Part shown: positions 44,073 to 52,483 of the stretch, piece by piece | Numbering within the stretch: the stretch's first letter is position 1 | Layout: every line of letters begins with the position of its first letter | NCBI GenBank assembly: GCA_964598725.1 | Contig: CAZRCW010000001.1 | Span: 434,001-498,000 of the forward strand | Length of the DNA: 64,000 nucleotides | Source of the DNA: JAGOTP01 sp964598725 | GTDB lineage: Bacteria > Patescibacteriota > Patescibacteriia > 2-12-FULL-60-25 | Reading direction: 5' to 3' | Notes under the pieces: model-generated | What the model was told of the DNA's origin: nothing | The model's database searches: none | Seen by the model: only the letters and a program-made list of their open reading frames with translations | Made by a program: the position numbers and the translations under genes

Positions 44073-44879
44073 ATGATTACGCATCTTTTTACTGTCATTT
44101 TTCTACAACCGATCTTGAACCTCTTGATCTGGTTGTATTCGGTGATTCCCGGCCATGAATTCGGGATCTCAATCATCTTGTTGACCTTCCTCATCAAGTT
44201 GATCCTCTACCCATTCACGGCCAAGCAGATCAAACAGCAGCGTGCCATGCAGGATATCCAGCCACGGATCGAAGAGATCCGGGCTCGTTTGAAGGATAAT
44301 AAAGAAGCGCAGGCAAAAGAGCTGATGGCCTTGTACGCCAAGGAAAAAGTGAATCCAGCCGCCTCGTGTTTGCCACTCATCGTCCAGTTGCCGGTCTTCA
44401 TTGCGCTCTACCGTGCGTTGTCGGTCGGTTTGGCGGGTGGAGCCGGTTTTGCGCTCTTGTATTCGTTTGTCCCGAACCCAGGAACCGTCAACACGATGCT
44501 CTTTGGCTTGATTGATTTGGCGAAGCCAGCTCCAGTGCTTGCGATCTTGGCGGCGGCCGTTCAGTTCTGGCAGGGGAGACAGTTGATGAAGCCACCAGCA
44601 GCGACGATCTCGTCGCCACCGGTTGAGGTTCAGAAATCTCCAGGGGCTAAAGATGAAGGGATGGCGGCCATGATGAACAAGCAGATGTTGTACCTCATGC
44701 CGATCGTGACCGCTGTGATTGGCTTCTCATTGCCGGGTGGTTTGACGCTTTACTGGCTCACGATGAGCTTGCTCACCGTTGCCCAGCAGGCGATTTTGCT
44801 TCGCCGGTTACCCCCACGCATCGTGCCACAGCTCTCTGGACGTGATGGAACGCCACCGCTAGACTCTGCGCAATCGTAA
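44073..44879 (+). CDS. yidC: YidC/Oxa1-family membrane protein insertase
   Basis: 268 residues, the short Gram-positive-like form. Five membrane spans. The conserved region runs from ISIILLTFLIKLILYPFTAKQ (with a hydrophilic-groove Lys/Arg nearby) to the cytoplasmic hairpin QRAMQDIQPRIEEIRARLKDN and the C-terminal LPGGLTLYWLTMSLLTVAQQ. It inserts and folds membrane proteins alone or with SecYEG. There is no N-terminal lipoprotein signal. Fourteen bases separate it from secD, forming a complete membrane-export accessory set with secD and secF. Confidence 0.93.
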   Translation: MITHLFTVIFLQPILNLLIWLYSVIPGHEFGISIILLTFLIKLILYPFTAKQIKQQRAMQDIQPRIEEIRARLKDNKEAQAKELMALYAKEKVNPAASCLPLIVQLPVFIALYRALSVGLAGGAGFALLYSFVPNPGTVNTMLFGLIDLAKPAPVLAILAAAVQFWQGRQLMKPPAATISSPPVEVQKSPGAKDEGMAAMMNKQMLYLMPIVTAVIGFSLPGGLTLYWLTMSLLTVAQQAILLRRLPPRIVPQLSGRDGTPPLDSAQS

Positions 44880-44892
44880 AATTCCTTTATTT

Positions 44893-46929
44893 ATGAGCGA
44901 AACTCGTCGTATCTCCCCACAGACGGCCAAGCGCCGTGCCGGTTGGTTGCTAGCTTTATTCATCGTTGCCGCCTTGCTCGCCTATCCACGTCCTCTGAAC
45001 TGGGCGATCGGAAAAGTCAGCTCGTTGGTTGGAAGCTCCATTCCAACCTTGAACTTGCCGTTCGTGTTGGGCCTTGATTTGGAAGGAGGTACTCGTTTGG
45101 AGTACGAGGCAGATGTCTCAAAGGTCGATCAGGCGGATCGACGCGAATCTTTGAACGGTGCACGCGATGTTATTGAACGTCGTGTGAACTCGATCGGTGT
45201 GTCTGAGCCAGTTATTCAGACCATTCAGGCTGGTTCGGCTTGGCGCATCGTCGTTGAGTTGGCTGGTATTAAGGATATTTCTCAGGCGATCAAGTTGATT
45301 GGTGAGACACCGATCTTGGAGTTCAAAGAACAGAACACCGAAGCCGCTCGTGAATTGACCAAAGAAGAAGAGACGCAGATCGTCAATCAGAATCAGCAAG
45401 CCTTCGATCTGACCCAGTCGTTGTTGACTGAGGCGCAGAAGCCAGGTGCAAACTTCGCGAGCTTAGCTGATCAATCCAATATCGCCGCCGTATCTTCTAC
45501 ACATGGTGATCTTGGCTTCTTGAGCAAGAATCCGGACTATGCTGACGTAGCTCGTGAAGTGAATGACACACCGGCCGGGACGGTCCACCCGACCGTTATC
45601 GAGCGTACGCATTCGTACATCGCGGTGAAAGTCGAAGAATCCAAGCCAACCGGAAAGACCGAGGTGAAAGCCCGTCATATTCTGATCGGCTACAAAGATG
45701 CGGAAGTTGCCGGTCTCTCGACGCTGACCAAAGAAGAAGCGCGCGCCAAAATCGACGACTTGAAGAAGCAAGCGACCATCGCCAACTTCGCCGATTTAGC
45801 CGCGAAGAATTCTCAAGAACCAAACGCCTCTAAAACGGGTGGTGAATTGGGCTGGGTCACAACCGGTGAAACCTTCCCCGCATTTGAGACCGCTCTATTC
45901 GCGCAAGCGACTGGTACCATCTCGGATGTGGTTGAATCACCGCTTGGGTTCCATTTGATTCTCAAAGAAGGCGAGCGCGCACAGAACGACGTCCATGTTC
46001 GCGTGATTGAAAACAAGAAGTTGGTGAAAGATGACATCATTCCTCCACAGACCCAGTGGAAGGACACTAAGTTGACTGGAAAGCAGTTGCAGTCCGCTAA
46101 GTTGGAGTTTGACCAGCAGACGCGCGCGACCCAGGTTGCGTTGCAGTTCGACGATGAAGGCTCGAAACTGTTCGCTGACATCACCAAGCGCAATATCGGT
46201 AAGCCGGTTGCCATCTTCTTGGATGGGGAATCCTTGTCAGAGCCGACTGTGCAGAACGAAATTTTGGGTGGCCGCGCGGTTATCACCGGTTCCTACACGA
46301 TTAACGAAGCAAAATTGCTGGCCCGTCGTTTGCAGGCTGGCGCGTTGCCAGTGCCGATCAAGTTGATTGCTCAGCAGACCGTTGGTCCAACGCTCGGTGC
46401 TGATTCGGTGACGAAATCGCTGCATGCTGGTTTGGCTGGTTTCGCCCTCGTCGCCTTGTTCATGATCTTGCTCTACCGTATTCCGGGTGTGGTTTCGATC
46501 GTGGCATTGGGGTTGTACGCTGCTATGTCGGCTGCCATCTTCAAACTGATTCCTGTGACTCTGACATTAGCTGGAATCGCTGGCTTCATCTTATCGATGG
46601 GTATCGCCGTTGATGCGAACGTGCTCGTGTTTGAGCGACTGAAAGAAGAGTGGCGCTCCGGTAAGAGCATGGTGGATGCGCTTGAAGAGTCGTTCCGTCG
46701 TGCTTGGCCATCGATTCGCGATGGACACGTCACCGTCTTGATCTCGAGTGCGGTGCTCTACGGATTCTCATCTTCAGCGATCCGTGGTTTCGCTCTTACC
46801 TTGATCATCGGTACATTGCTCTCGCTGTTCACTGCGGTTGTATCGACTCGTACGATCTTGCGTTTCTTGGCCCGTACGCCGCTCAATCGTTTCACTCGAG
46901 CGTTCCTCAAGCCTCGTGATATCGCCTAA
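44893..46929 (+). CDS. secD: SecD protein-export subunit with inserted parvulin (PpiC-type) isomerase domain
   Basis: 678 residues, longer than a minimal SecD. After the first membrane span come FVLGLDLEGGTRLEYE and the P1 region. Residues ~257-357 form a complete rotamase domain: VKARHILIGYKD, FADLAAKNSQEP, TGGELGWVTTGETFPAFE and SPLGFHLILKEGE. Residues ~170-250 look like a degenerate second copy (SSTHGDLGFLSKNPDYADV, then HSYIAVKVEES). The rest of P1 (VALQFDDEGSKLFADIT, NEAKLLARRLQAGALPVPI) and five C-terminal membrane spans are normal, with the proton-path region GIAVDANVLVFERLKEE. SecD/F uses proton flow to pull proteins out of SecYEG; the isomerase would act on prolines of emerging chains on the outer side. 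Confidence 0.93.
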   Translation: MSETRRISPQTAKRRAGWLLALFIVAALLAYPRPLNWAIGKVSSLVGSSIPTLNLPFVLGLDLEGGTRLEYEADVSKVDQADRRESLNGARDVIERRVNSIGVSEPVIQTIQAGSAWRIVVELAGIKDISQAIKLIGETPILEFKEQNTEAARELTKEEETQIVNQNQQAFDLTQSLLTEAQKPGANFASLADQSNIAAVSSTHGDLGFLSKNPDYADVAREVNDTPAGTVHPTVIERTHSYIAVKVEESKPTGKTEVKARHILIGYKDAEVAGLSTLTKEEARAKIDDLKKQATIANFADLAAKNSQEPNASKTGGELGWVTTGETFPAFETALFAQATGTISDVVESPLGFHLILKEGERAQNDVHVRVIENKKLVKDDIIPPQTQWKDTKLTGKQLQSAKLEFDQQTRATQVALQFDDEGSKLFADITKRNIGKPVAIFLDGESLSEPTVQNEILGGRAVITGSYTINEAKLLARRLQAGALPVPIKLIAQQTVGPTLGADSVTKSLHAGLAGFALVALFMILLYRIPGVVSIVALGLYAAMSAAIFKLIPVTLTLAGIAGFILSMGIAVDANVLVFERLKEEWRSGKSMVDALEESFRRAWPSIRDGHVTVLISSAVLYGFSSSAIRGFALTLIIGTLLSLFTAVVSTRTILRFLARTPLNRFTRAFLKPRDIA

Positions 46930-46935
46930 CCCGTT

Positions 46936-47850
46936 ATGAAAAATTTCTCTGTTGTCTCGTTGCGTGCCGTTTGGTTCACCATTTCGGCTATTGTCATCGC
47001 TGCGTCGATCGCGGCGTTGGCGGTCTGGGGTCTGCACCAAGGGATTGAGTTTACCGGTGGGTCGTTGCTCGTCATGCGTTTCGAAAACCGCCCAGCTCCA
47101 GCTGATGCGGCGGCTGAAATTCAGAAGACACCAAACGTCGATGTCGGAACCGTGGTGGCTCAGCCGGTCGGGGATACGGATCTTCAGTTCCGTCTCCGTA
47201 GTTTAGGCGGTGAGGAATCCCGTGCAGTCGTTGATCACTTGAAAACGTCGTACGCCAACTCAACGGAGCTGCGCTTCGACGCGATTGGTCCGGTTCTAGG
47301 TGATGAATTGCGTAAGAAGTCGGTTCAGGGGTTGATCGTGATTCTGCTTGCGATCTTGGCCTACGTCGCTTACGCCTTCCGTAAAGTCTCGTTCCCAATT
47401 AAGTCGTGGAAATACGGAGTTGTGACGCTGATCGCGGCTTTCCACGACGTCATTGTTCCGCTCGGTGTCTTTGCCTTCCTTGGTCACTTCCACGGCTTTG
47501 AAATTGGTACGCCATTCATCGCCGCCATTTTGACCATCATGGGCTACTCGATTACCGATACGATCGTTGTCATGGACCGTTTGCGCGAAAATCTTCAGAA
47601 GACGTCGGGGAACTTTGCCTCGATCGTTGATCTCTCGATTCGTCAGACAGCTATGCGCTCGTTCAATACATCAGTAGCAACGCTTCTGACCCTGTTCGCG
47701 ATTTTCTTCTTCGGTGGTTCGTCGTTGCACGAGTTCACCTTGGCACTGATTATCGGGATCGCAGTTGGTACCTACTCGTCGATCTTCGTAGCTGCACCGC
47801 TGCTCGTGACCTGGGATACCTGGGCGCGCGGCAAAGGGAAGAAGGCCTAA
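46936..47850 (+). CDS. secF: SecF protein-export subunit
   Basis: 304 residues, six membrane spans. Signature pieces: GLHQGIEFTGGSLLVMRF after the first span, the P4 loop with DLQFRLRSLGGEES, GPVLGDELRKKSVQG, then YSITDTIVVMDRLRENL (the SecF equivalent of the proton-relay segment) and SIRQTAMRSFNTSVATLL. It pairs with SecD, whose stop lies 6 bases upstream. Last gene of the nusA operon. Confidence 0.95.
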   Translation: MKNFSVVSLRAVWFTISAIVIAASIAALAVWGLHQGIEFTGGSLLVMRFENRPAPADAAAEIQKTPNVDVGTVVAQPVGDTDLQFRLRSLGGEESRAVVDHLKTSYANSTELRFDAIGPVLGDELRKKSVQGLIVILLAILAYVAYAFRKVSFPIKSWKYGVVTLIAAFHDVIVPLGVFAFLGHFHGFEIGTPFIAAILTIMGYSITDTIVVMDRLRENLQKTSGNFASIVDLSIRQTAMRSFNTSVATLLTLFAIFFFGGSSLHEFTLALIIGIAVGTYSSIFVAAPLLVTWDTWARGKGKKA

Positions 47851-47872
47851 AGTAGAGAAAAATATCGAAAGG

Positions 47873-47899
47873 CACCGCTCTACACAGGGCGGTGTTTTT
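47873..47899 (+). terminator. Rho-independent terminator after secF
   Basis: CACCGC (47873-47878) pairs with GCGGTG (47889-47894), with a flanking T-G wobble, followed by TTTTT. Confidence 0.85.
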
Positions 47900-47919
47900 C
47901 TGACTCACGGAGAATGTGG

Positions 47920-47925
47920 TATTCT
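47920..47925 (+). promoter_or_regulatory. Extended -10 giving a probable leaderless mRNA
   Basis: TATTCT preceded by TGG, ending 8 bases before the ATG at 47934. The -35 region (TTTCTG, 17 bases upstream) is weak. Confidence 0.5.
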
Positions 47926-47933
47926 ACCAACGC

Positions 47934-49319
47934 ATGGACGACCTGTTCGCATCTTTCATCGCTTCCTTCGAAGCGTTCCTCAATATCGCCGGAGACGACC
48001 CGTTCAAAGCAATGGGCTATCTCCTGTTTGCATCCGGCTGGGTGAGTATCATCCTGTGGATTTTGATTGGCCGTGTTGCGATCTTGGTTGGTCTCGAGGT
48101 GTACAAAGATGCCCGCGAAACAGCCTTCGCAAAAACGTTGCAATGGGTGTTGCTCCGCATCACCGTTCCATCGACGTCCGAACAAACACCAAAAGCGACT
48201 GAAAACATGTTCGCGCAGTTGGCCGGTGCTCACTCCAGTATCTCTTGGGCGGAAGTCTGGCGTGATGGTGCCTTCCAGGCGGCGATCAGTATGGAAGTGG
48301 TCTGCACCGAAGGTCAGACAAGTTATTATATTCGTTGTTTGAAAGGGAGCCGTGATTTGGTTGAGGCGGCTGTCTACGCGCAGTATCCGGATGCGGAAAT
48401 CGAGATGGTCGAAGATTACTCGCGTCACGCGGGTCCTGAGCACCCACGCTTTCCTGATCCAGAGTGGAATGCCTGGGGCTGTGAATTTATTCCGGCGAAC
48501 CCTGCGCATGACGCCGACGCGTACTCGTTGAAGGTCTATAGCGAATTTGAAGATAAGGTGTCGGGTGAATTTAAAGATCCAGTTGCCGCCTACCTTGAGG
48601 TCTTGTCTCGTTTGGGCCCAGGTGAGCACTGCTGGTTCCAGATTTCGATCTTGCCGACTGACCAGAATGATTTCCGTAAGCGTGCAGGGTTGGTTATCAA
48701 AAAACTGCGTGGTGAAAAGATTGAAGAGAAAAAGAGTTTATTGGCGGATATCATGCAGTTCCCGTTTGATATCTTCAAAGGGATTCTCTCCGTCTTCGGT
48801 ATTAATATTTTCGCCGCTCCCGCAAAGGGCGATAAGAAGGACGAGCCACCGAAATTGATGCGTCTCAGCCCGATGGAGCGTGACATTTTGGAAGCGACGG
48901 AACGCAAGGCTTCGAAGATCGGATTTGAATGTAAGATTCGTTTCATTTACCTCGCCAAGAAAACGGTCTTCAGTAAGGCGCGTATCGCTCAAGGTTTCAT
49001 CGGTGCGATCAAGCAGACGAACACCTTCCACATGATGGCCATCAAGCCGGACTTTAAGAAGACGGGTATGAGCTCCGCGATCTGGTTCTTTAAAGATCGC
49101 CGTAACGATCGCCGTAAGAGTCGTTTGCTCGAGTACTATCGGTCCCGTGACGGAGCGGGTCAAAAACGGTTCTTCCTGTCAGCAGAAGAGTTGGCGACGC
49201 TTTGGCACTTCCCAATTCTTATGCAGGTTAAGGCTCCAAGCTTGCGTCAGATCACCGCCAAGAAGTCGACGGCGCCGTACAACCTGCCATTTGAAGTCCC
49301 GGATGCTGAGTTAGAGTAG
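47934..49319 (+). CDS. Membrane protein paired with TraD/VirD4-like ATPase in CPR (function unknown)
   Basis: 461 residues from the ATG at 47934; a GTG 18 bases upstream would lie inside the -10 box. One strong membrane span at ~27-50 (LLFASGWVSIILWILIGRVAI), then a long cytoplasmic-looking part with regular alternation of beta strands and helices. Recognisable blocks: YYIRCLKGSRDLVEAAVYAQYPDAEI, DPVAAYLEVLSRLGPGEHCW and IRFIYLAKKTVFSK. I know of this protein only as the constant partner gene of the ATPase that follows (15 bases downstream) in CPR genomes. Inferred role: a membrane platform for that ATPase, in DNA or protein transport. Confidence 0.7.
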   Translation: MDDLFASFIASFEAFLNIAGDDPFKAMGYLLFASGWVSIILWILIGRVAILVGLEVYKDARETAFAKTLQWVLLRITVPSTSEQTPKATENMFAQLAGAHSSISWAEVWRDGAFQAAISMEVVCTEGQTSYYIRCLKGSRDLVEAAVYAQYPDAEIEMVEDYSRHAGPEHPRFPDPEWNAWGCEFIPANPAHDADAYSLKVYSEFEDKVSGEFKDPVAAYLEVLSRLGPGEHCWFQISILPTDQNDFRKRAGLVIKKLRGEKIEEKKSLLADIMQFPFDIFKGILSVFGINIFAAPAKGDKKDEPPKLMRLSPMERDILEATERKASKIGFECKIRFIYLAKKTVFSKARIAQGFIGAIKQTNTFHMMAIKPDFKKTGMSSAIWFFKDRRNDRRKSRLLEYYRSRDGAGQKRFFLSAEELATLWHFPILMQVKAPSLRQITAKKSTAPYNLPFEVPDAELE

Positions 49320-49333
49320 TGTGATCTTTTCCT

Positions 49334-51640
49334 ATGCCCATTGATTACGGCCATGAACACGAGCAAGAGATAACCCTCTTCGCTGAAACCAACTTCCGCA
49401 ACCAGAAGCGGAAGTTTGGGATTAAGACGGATGATCGTCGTCGTCACGTTTACGTGATCGGTAAGACGGGTATGGGTAAGACGACCTTGCTCGAAAACTT
49501 CATCGTTTCCGATATCAACAAAGGTCATGGCTGTTGTTATATCGATCCGCACGGCGATACGGCTGAAAAATTAGTCGACTTCATCCCGTCGCATCGCATC
49601 AACGATGTCGTGTACTTCAACCCGGCCGACATTGAGTATCCGATGGGCTTCAACATCTTGGAGACTGAATCGGATGAGCAGAAGCCACTCGTCGCATCTG
49701 GTTTGATGGGGGTCTTCAAGAAGATCTGGCCGGACGTTTGGAGTCCGCGCATGGAGTATATTTTGATGAACTGTGTCTTGGCCCTCCTCGACATGCCGGG
49801 TGCGACGCTGCTCGGTATCAACCGTATTTTGGTCGACAAAGAATATCGCGCGCGCGTGGTCGCGCATTTGCGTGATCCGATCGTCAAAACTTTCTGGGTC
49901 GCGGAATTCACTTCCTGGTCTGAAAAATACGCTACGGAAGCCATTGCGCCGGTGCAAAACAAGGTTGGTCAGTTCTTGTCCTCATCGGTCATTCGTAACA
50001 TCGTTGCGCAGGTGAAGTCGACGCTCAACCTGCGTCGCATCATGGATGATGGAAAGATTCTGATCGTGAACCTTTCAAAGGGTCGTGTTGGTGAAGATAA
50101 CATGCGTTTGCTGGGTGGAATGTTGATCACGAAAATCCAGCTCGCTGCCCAAGAGCGTCAGAGTATTCCATCCGAACTTGATCGTCGTGACTTCTATTTG
50201 TATGTGGACGAGTTTCAGAACTTTGCGAACGAATCGTTCGCGTCTATTTTGTCTGAAGCGCGCAAATACCGTTTGAATTTGATGGTGGCGCACCAGTATA
50301 TTGAACAATTGGATGAGAAAGTGAAAGCAGCTATTTTTGGAAACGTCGGAACGATCATCGCAATGCGTGTCGGTGGAGAGGACGCTGCGTCGATGGAAAC
50401 CGAATTTGCACCAGTCTTCATTCCGGAAGATTTGGTGAACTTGGCGAAGTTCCAATTTTACTTGAAGTTGATGGTTGATGGTGTCGCGACACGTCCGTTC
50501 TCAGCGAGCTCCTTGCCGCCGATCGCGAAGCACATGAACAGCCAGGAGAAAGTGATATTTGTAAGTCGTGAACGCTACACTGAGCCACGAGCGGTCATCG
50601 AAGAGAAGGTCTTGAACTGGAGCGGTATGGAATTGGCTGCTGGTCTTGGTCAGGTAAAGGGACAGAATGGGCTCGTGGCGGCAGGAACAGGTGCGGCGGC
50701 TACAGCGGCTGCCGAAGCGAAAGCCGAAGCAGAAAATCCATCAATGGATACGAGTCTTGGAGCGATCCAATATCCAAAGATCATGACGGATGAAGAGCGT
50801 GAAGCGGAAGCAGCGGCGCCAAAAGAAAAAGATCCGACCGGACTGAGTATCGATGATGCCTATGTTGCTCCGGCTCAAGATTATTTGGTGATTCGTCCAG
50901 ACCGTCTGGCAGCGATTACGGCTGCGGTGGCGAAATCAACCGGCAAGCAGCCGAAGAAAGATAAGCCGAAGTTCACCCATACCTGTAGCCGCTGTGGAAA
51001 GACGTGGGATCTGCCAATTCAGCTCGATACGTCGCGTCCAATGTATTGCCCGGACTGTATGCCGATCGTTCGCGAGGAGCGAAAGCAGTCATCGTCTGTT
51101 ATCAAAAAAGTTCTGAGAACAACACCGCCACCGGAGCGTGAAGAGCGTCCAGAACGTGGAACGGTGAAGATCGTCCATGCGGAGACGAATGCTGGCTCTG
51201 ACGACCTGTCGTTGGCTGCTATGCTGCGTCCAGAAACGAGCCAGACGGCCCCGTCAGCCCCGGTGTCGGTTGCGCCTCGTTCGATGGATCAGCGACAAGG
51301 TTCAGAAGGGGAGACCGAAGAAAAGAAGCGTCGTCGCCGCAAGCGTGGGGGAAAGAAGGTACGCGAAGCAGAGGCGCAGGCGGCAGCTCGTTCCGGTCAA
51401 CCAGGAAGCGCCCCGATGTCGTCATCGGCCCCGACGTATCCTTCGCAATCCCAGACGTCAAAACCAAACACACCTCCATCGGCACCACCTGTCCCGCCTC
51501 CGCTGCGTCCACTGTCTGAACCGGAAATTGTTGCCTTCCCGGATGTTCAGTTTGGCCGATCGGATAGCAACTCCCAGCCTGATTCAAGTCAGGCGGCCGC
51601 TCAGCCGGTTCCACCTGGACAGCGTGTCCACTTCGACTAG
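49334..51640 (+). CDS. Type IV secretion coupling-type ATPase (TraD/VirD4/HerA-like) with C-terminal zinc ribbon
   Basis: 768 residues. Walker A YVIGKTGMGKTTLLEN near residues 43-50, CYIDPHGDTAEKLVDFIP after it, and Walker B FYLYVDEFQNFANESFASI near 286-300, as in type IV coupling proteins and HerA helicases. Residues ~550-576 form a zinc ribbon (CSRCGKTW and YCPDC). The final ~180 residues are low complexity: Lys/Arg-rich (RRRRKRGGKK) then Pro/Ser-rich. No membrane span is present, so membrane attachment is probably through the preceding gene's product. No relaxase or pilus genes are in the window. Likely roles: DNA import, conjugation or envelope-linked DNA handling. Confidence 0.85.
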   Translation: MPIDYGHEHEQEITLFAETNFRNQKRKFGIKTDDRRRHVYVIGKTGMGKTTLLENFIVSDINKGHGCCYIDPHGDTAEKLVDFIPSHRINDVVYFNPADIEYPMGFNILETESDEQKPLVASGLMGVFKKIWPDVWSPRMEYILMNCVLALLDMPGATLLGINRILVDKEYRARVVAHLRDPIVKTFWVAEFTSWSEKYATEAIAPVQNKVGQFLSSSVIRNIVAQVKSTLNLRRIMDDGKILIVNLSKGRVGEDNMRLLGGMLITKIQLAAQERQSIPSELDRRDFYLYVDEFQNFANESFASILSEARKYRLNLMVAHQYIEQLDEKVKAAIFGNVGTIIAMRVGGEDAASMETEFAPVFIPEDLVNLAKFQFYLKLMVDGVATRPFSASSLPPIAKHMNSQEKVIFVSRERYTEPRAVIEEKVLNWSGMELAAGLGQVKGQNGLVAAGTGAAATAAAEAKAEAENPSMDTSLGAIQYPKIMTDEEREAEAAAPKEKDPTGLSIDDAYVAPAQDYLVIRPDRLAAITAAVAKSTGKQPKKDKPKFTHTCSRCGKTWDLPIQLDTSRPMYCPDCMPIVREERKQSSSVIKKVLRTTPPPEREERPERGTVKIVHAETNAGSDDLSLAAMLRPETSQTAPSAPVSVAPRSMDQRQGSEGETEEKKRRRRKRGGKKVREAEAQAAARSGQPGSAPMSSSAPTYPSQSQTSKPNTPPSAPPVPPPLRPLSEPEIVAFPDVQFGRSDSNSQPDSSQAAAQPVPPGQRVHFD

Positions 51641-51649
51641 ACTACTCCT

Positions 51650-52483
51650 ATGTTCATCATCCAAGCGGTTGTTCTGGGAGCGGTCCAAGGTCTGACGGAA
51701 TTTTTGCCGGTCTCTTCGAGTGGGCATTTGATTCTCGTTCCGACCTTGTTTGGTTGGGCAGATCAAGGCTTATCATATGACACGGTCTTGCATTTGGGGA
51801 CGTTGCTGGCCGTCCTGTGGTTCTTCCGCTCATCACTGATTCAACTCGTAAAAGACGTTTTTTCCAAAGAAAAGGTACGTGCGGCAGCGGCTCGGACGCT
51901 TATCATTCAGTTGATTGTCTGTTCGTTGCCGGCATTAGTGTTAGGCTTTATTTTGAATGATTGGATCGAGAAAGTGAGTCGTCATGCGTGGTTGGTTGCG
52001 CTCGATCTCGCCTTCTGGGCGTTGGTCTTGTGGCAGGCGGATCGCTTTTCAAAAGAGCAGACAAAAGAAGTCTCTACTTCTGCTCCGAATGCGTTGCCGA
52101 ATATTCGCTGGTCGCAAGCGCTCGTTATGGCGATCGCTCAACCGATTGCGCTCTTACCAGGCTCCTCGCGGTCCGGGATCACGATGACGGCCGGCCTCTT
52201 CATGGGGCTCTCGCGTTCTGCAGCCGCTCGGTTTTCGTTTCTCTTAAGTATTCCAGTAACAGCTGCTGCCGGAGGATACGGCTTGCTCAAATGGATAACC
52301 CAAGGAACAGACTCGGCAGCGACCGCACCGGTGTACCTCATCGTCGGTTTCTTAGCTGCCTTGCTCGCCGGTGTCTTCGCTATTCGCTTCCTTCTTTCCT
52401 ATGTCTCTCACCGGCGCTTCACGCCTTTCGTGGTCTACCGTCTGGCGCTCGCGCTCGTGGTGGTTGTGTTGCTTCTGCGTTAG
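51650..52483 (+). CDS. uppP: Undecaprenyl-diphosphate phosphatase (BacA/UppP)
   Basis: 277 residues, about eight membrane segments. Diagnostic motifs: GLTEFLPVSSSGHLIL near residue 18 and LLPGSSRSGITMTAGLFMG near 165, carrying the catalytic Glu, Ser and Arg. It recycles the undecaprenyl carrier used for peptidoglycan and surface glycans, linking it to the glycan cluster earlier in the window. Its last 83 bp overlap the start of the next gene in another frame. Confidence 0.95.
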   Translation: MFIIQAVVLGAVQGLTEFLPVSSSGHLILVPTLFGWADQGLSYDTVLHLGTLLAVLWFFRSSLIQLVKDVFSKEKVRAAAARTLIIQLIVCSLPALVLGFILNDWIEKVSRHAWLVALDLAFWALVLWQADRFSKEQTKEVSTSAPNALPNIRWSQALVMAIAQPIALLPGSSRSGITMTAGLFMGLSRSAAARFSFLLSIPVTAAAGGYGLLKWITQGTDSAATAPVYLIVGFLAALLAGVFAIRFLLSYVSHRRFTPFVVYRLALALVVVVLLLR

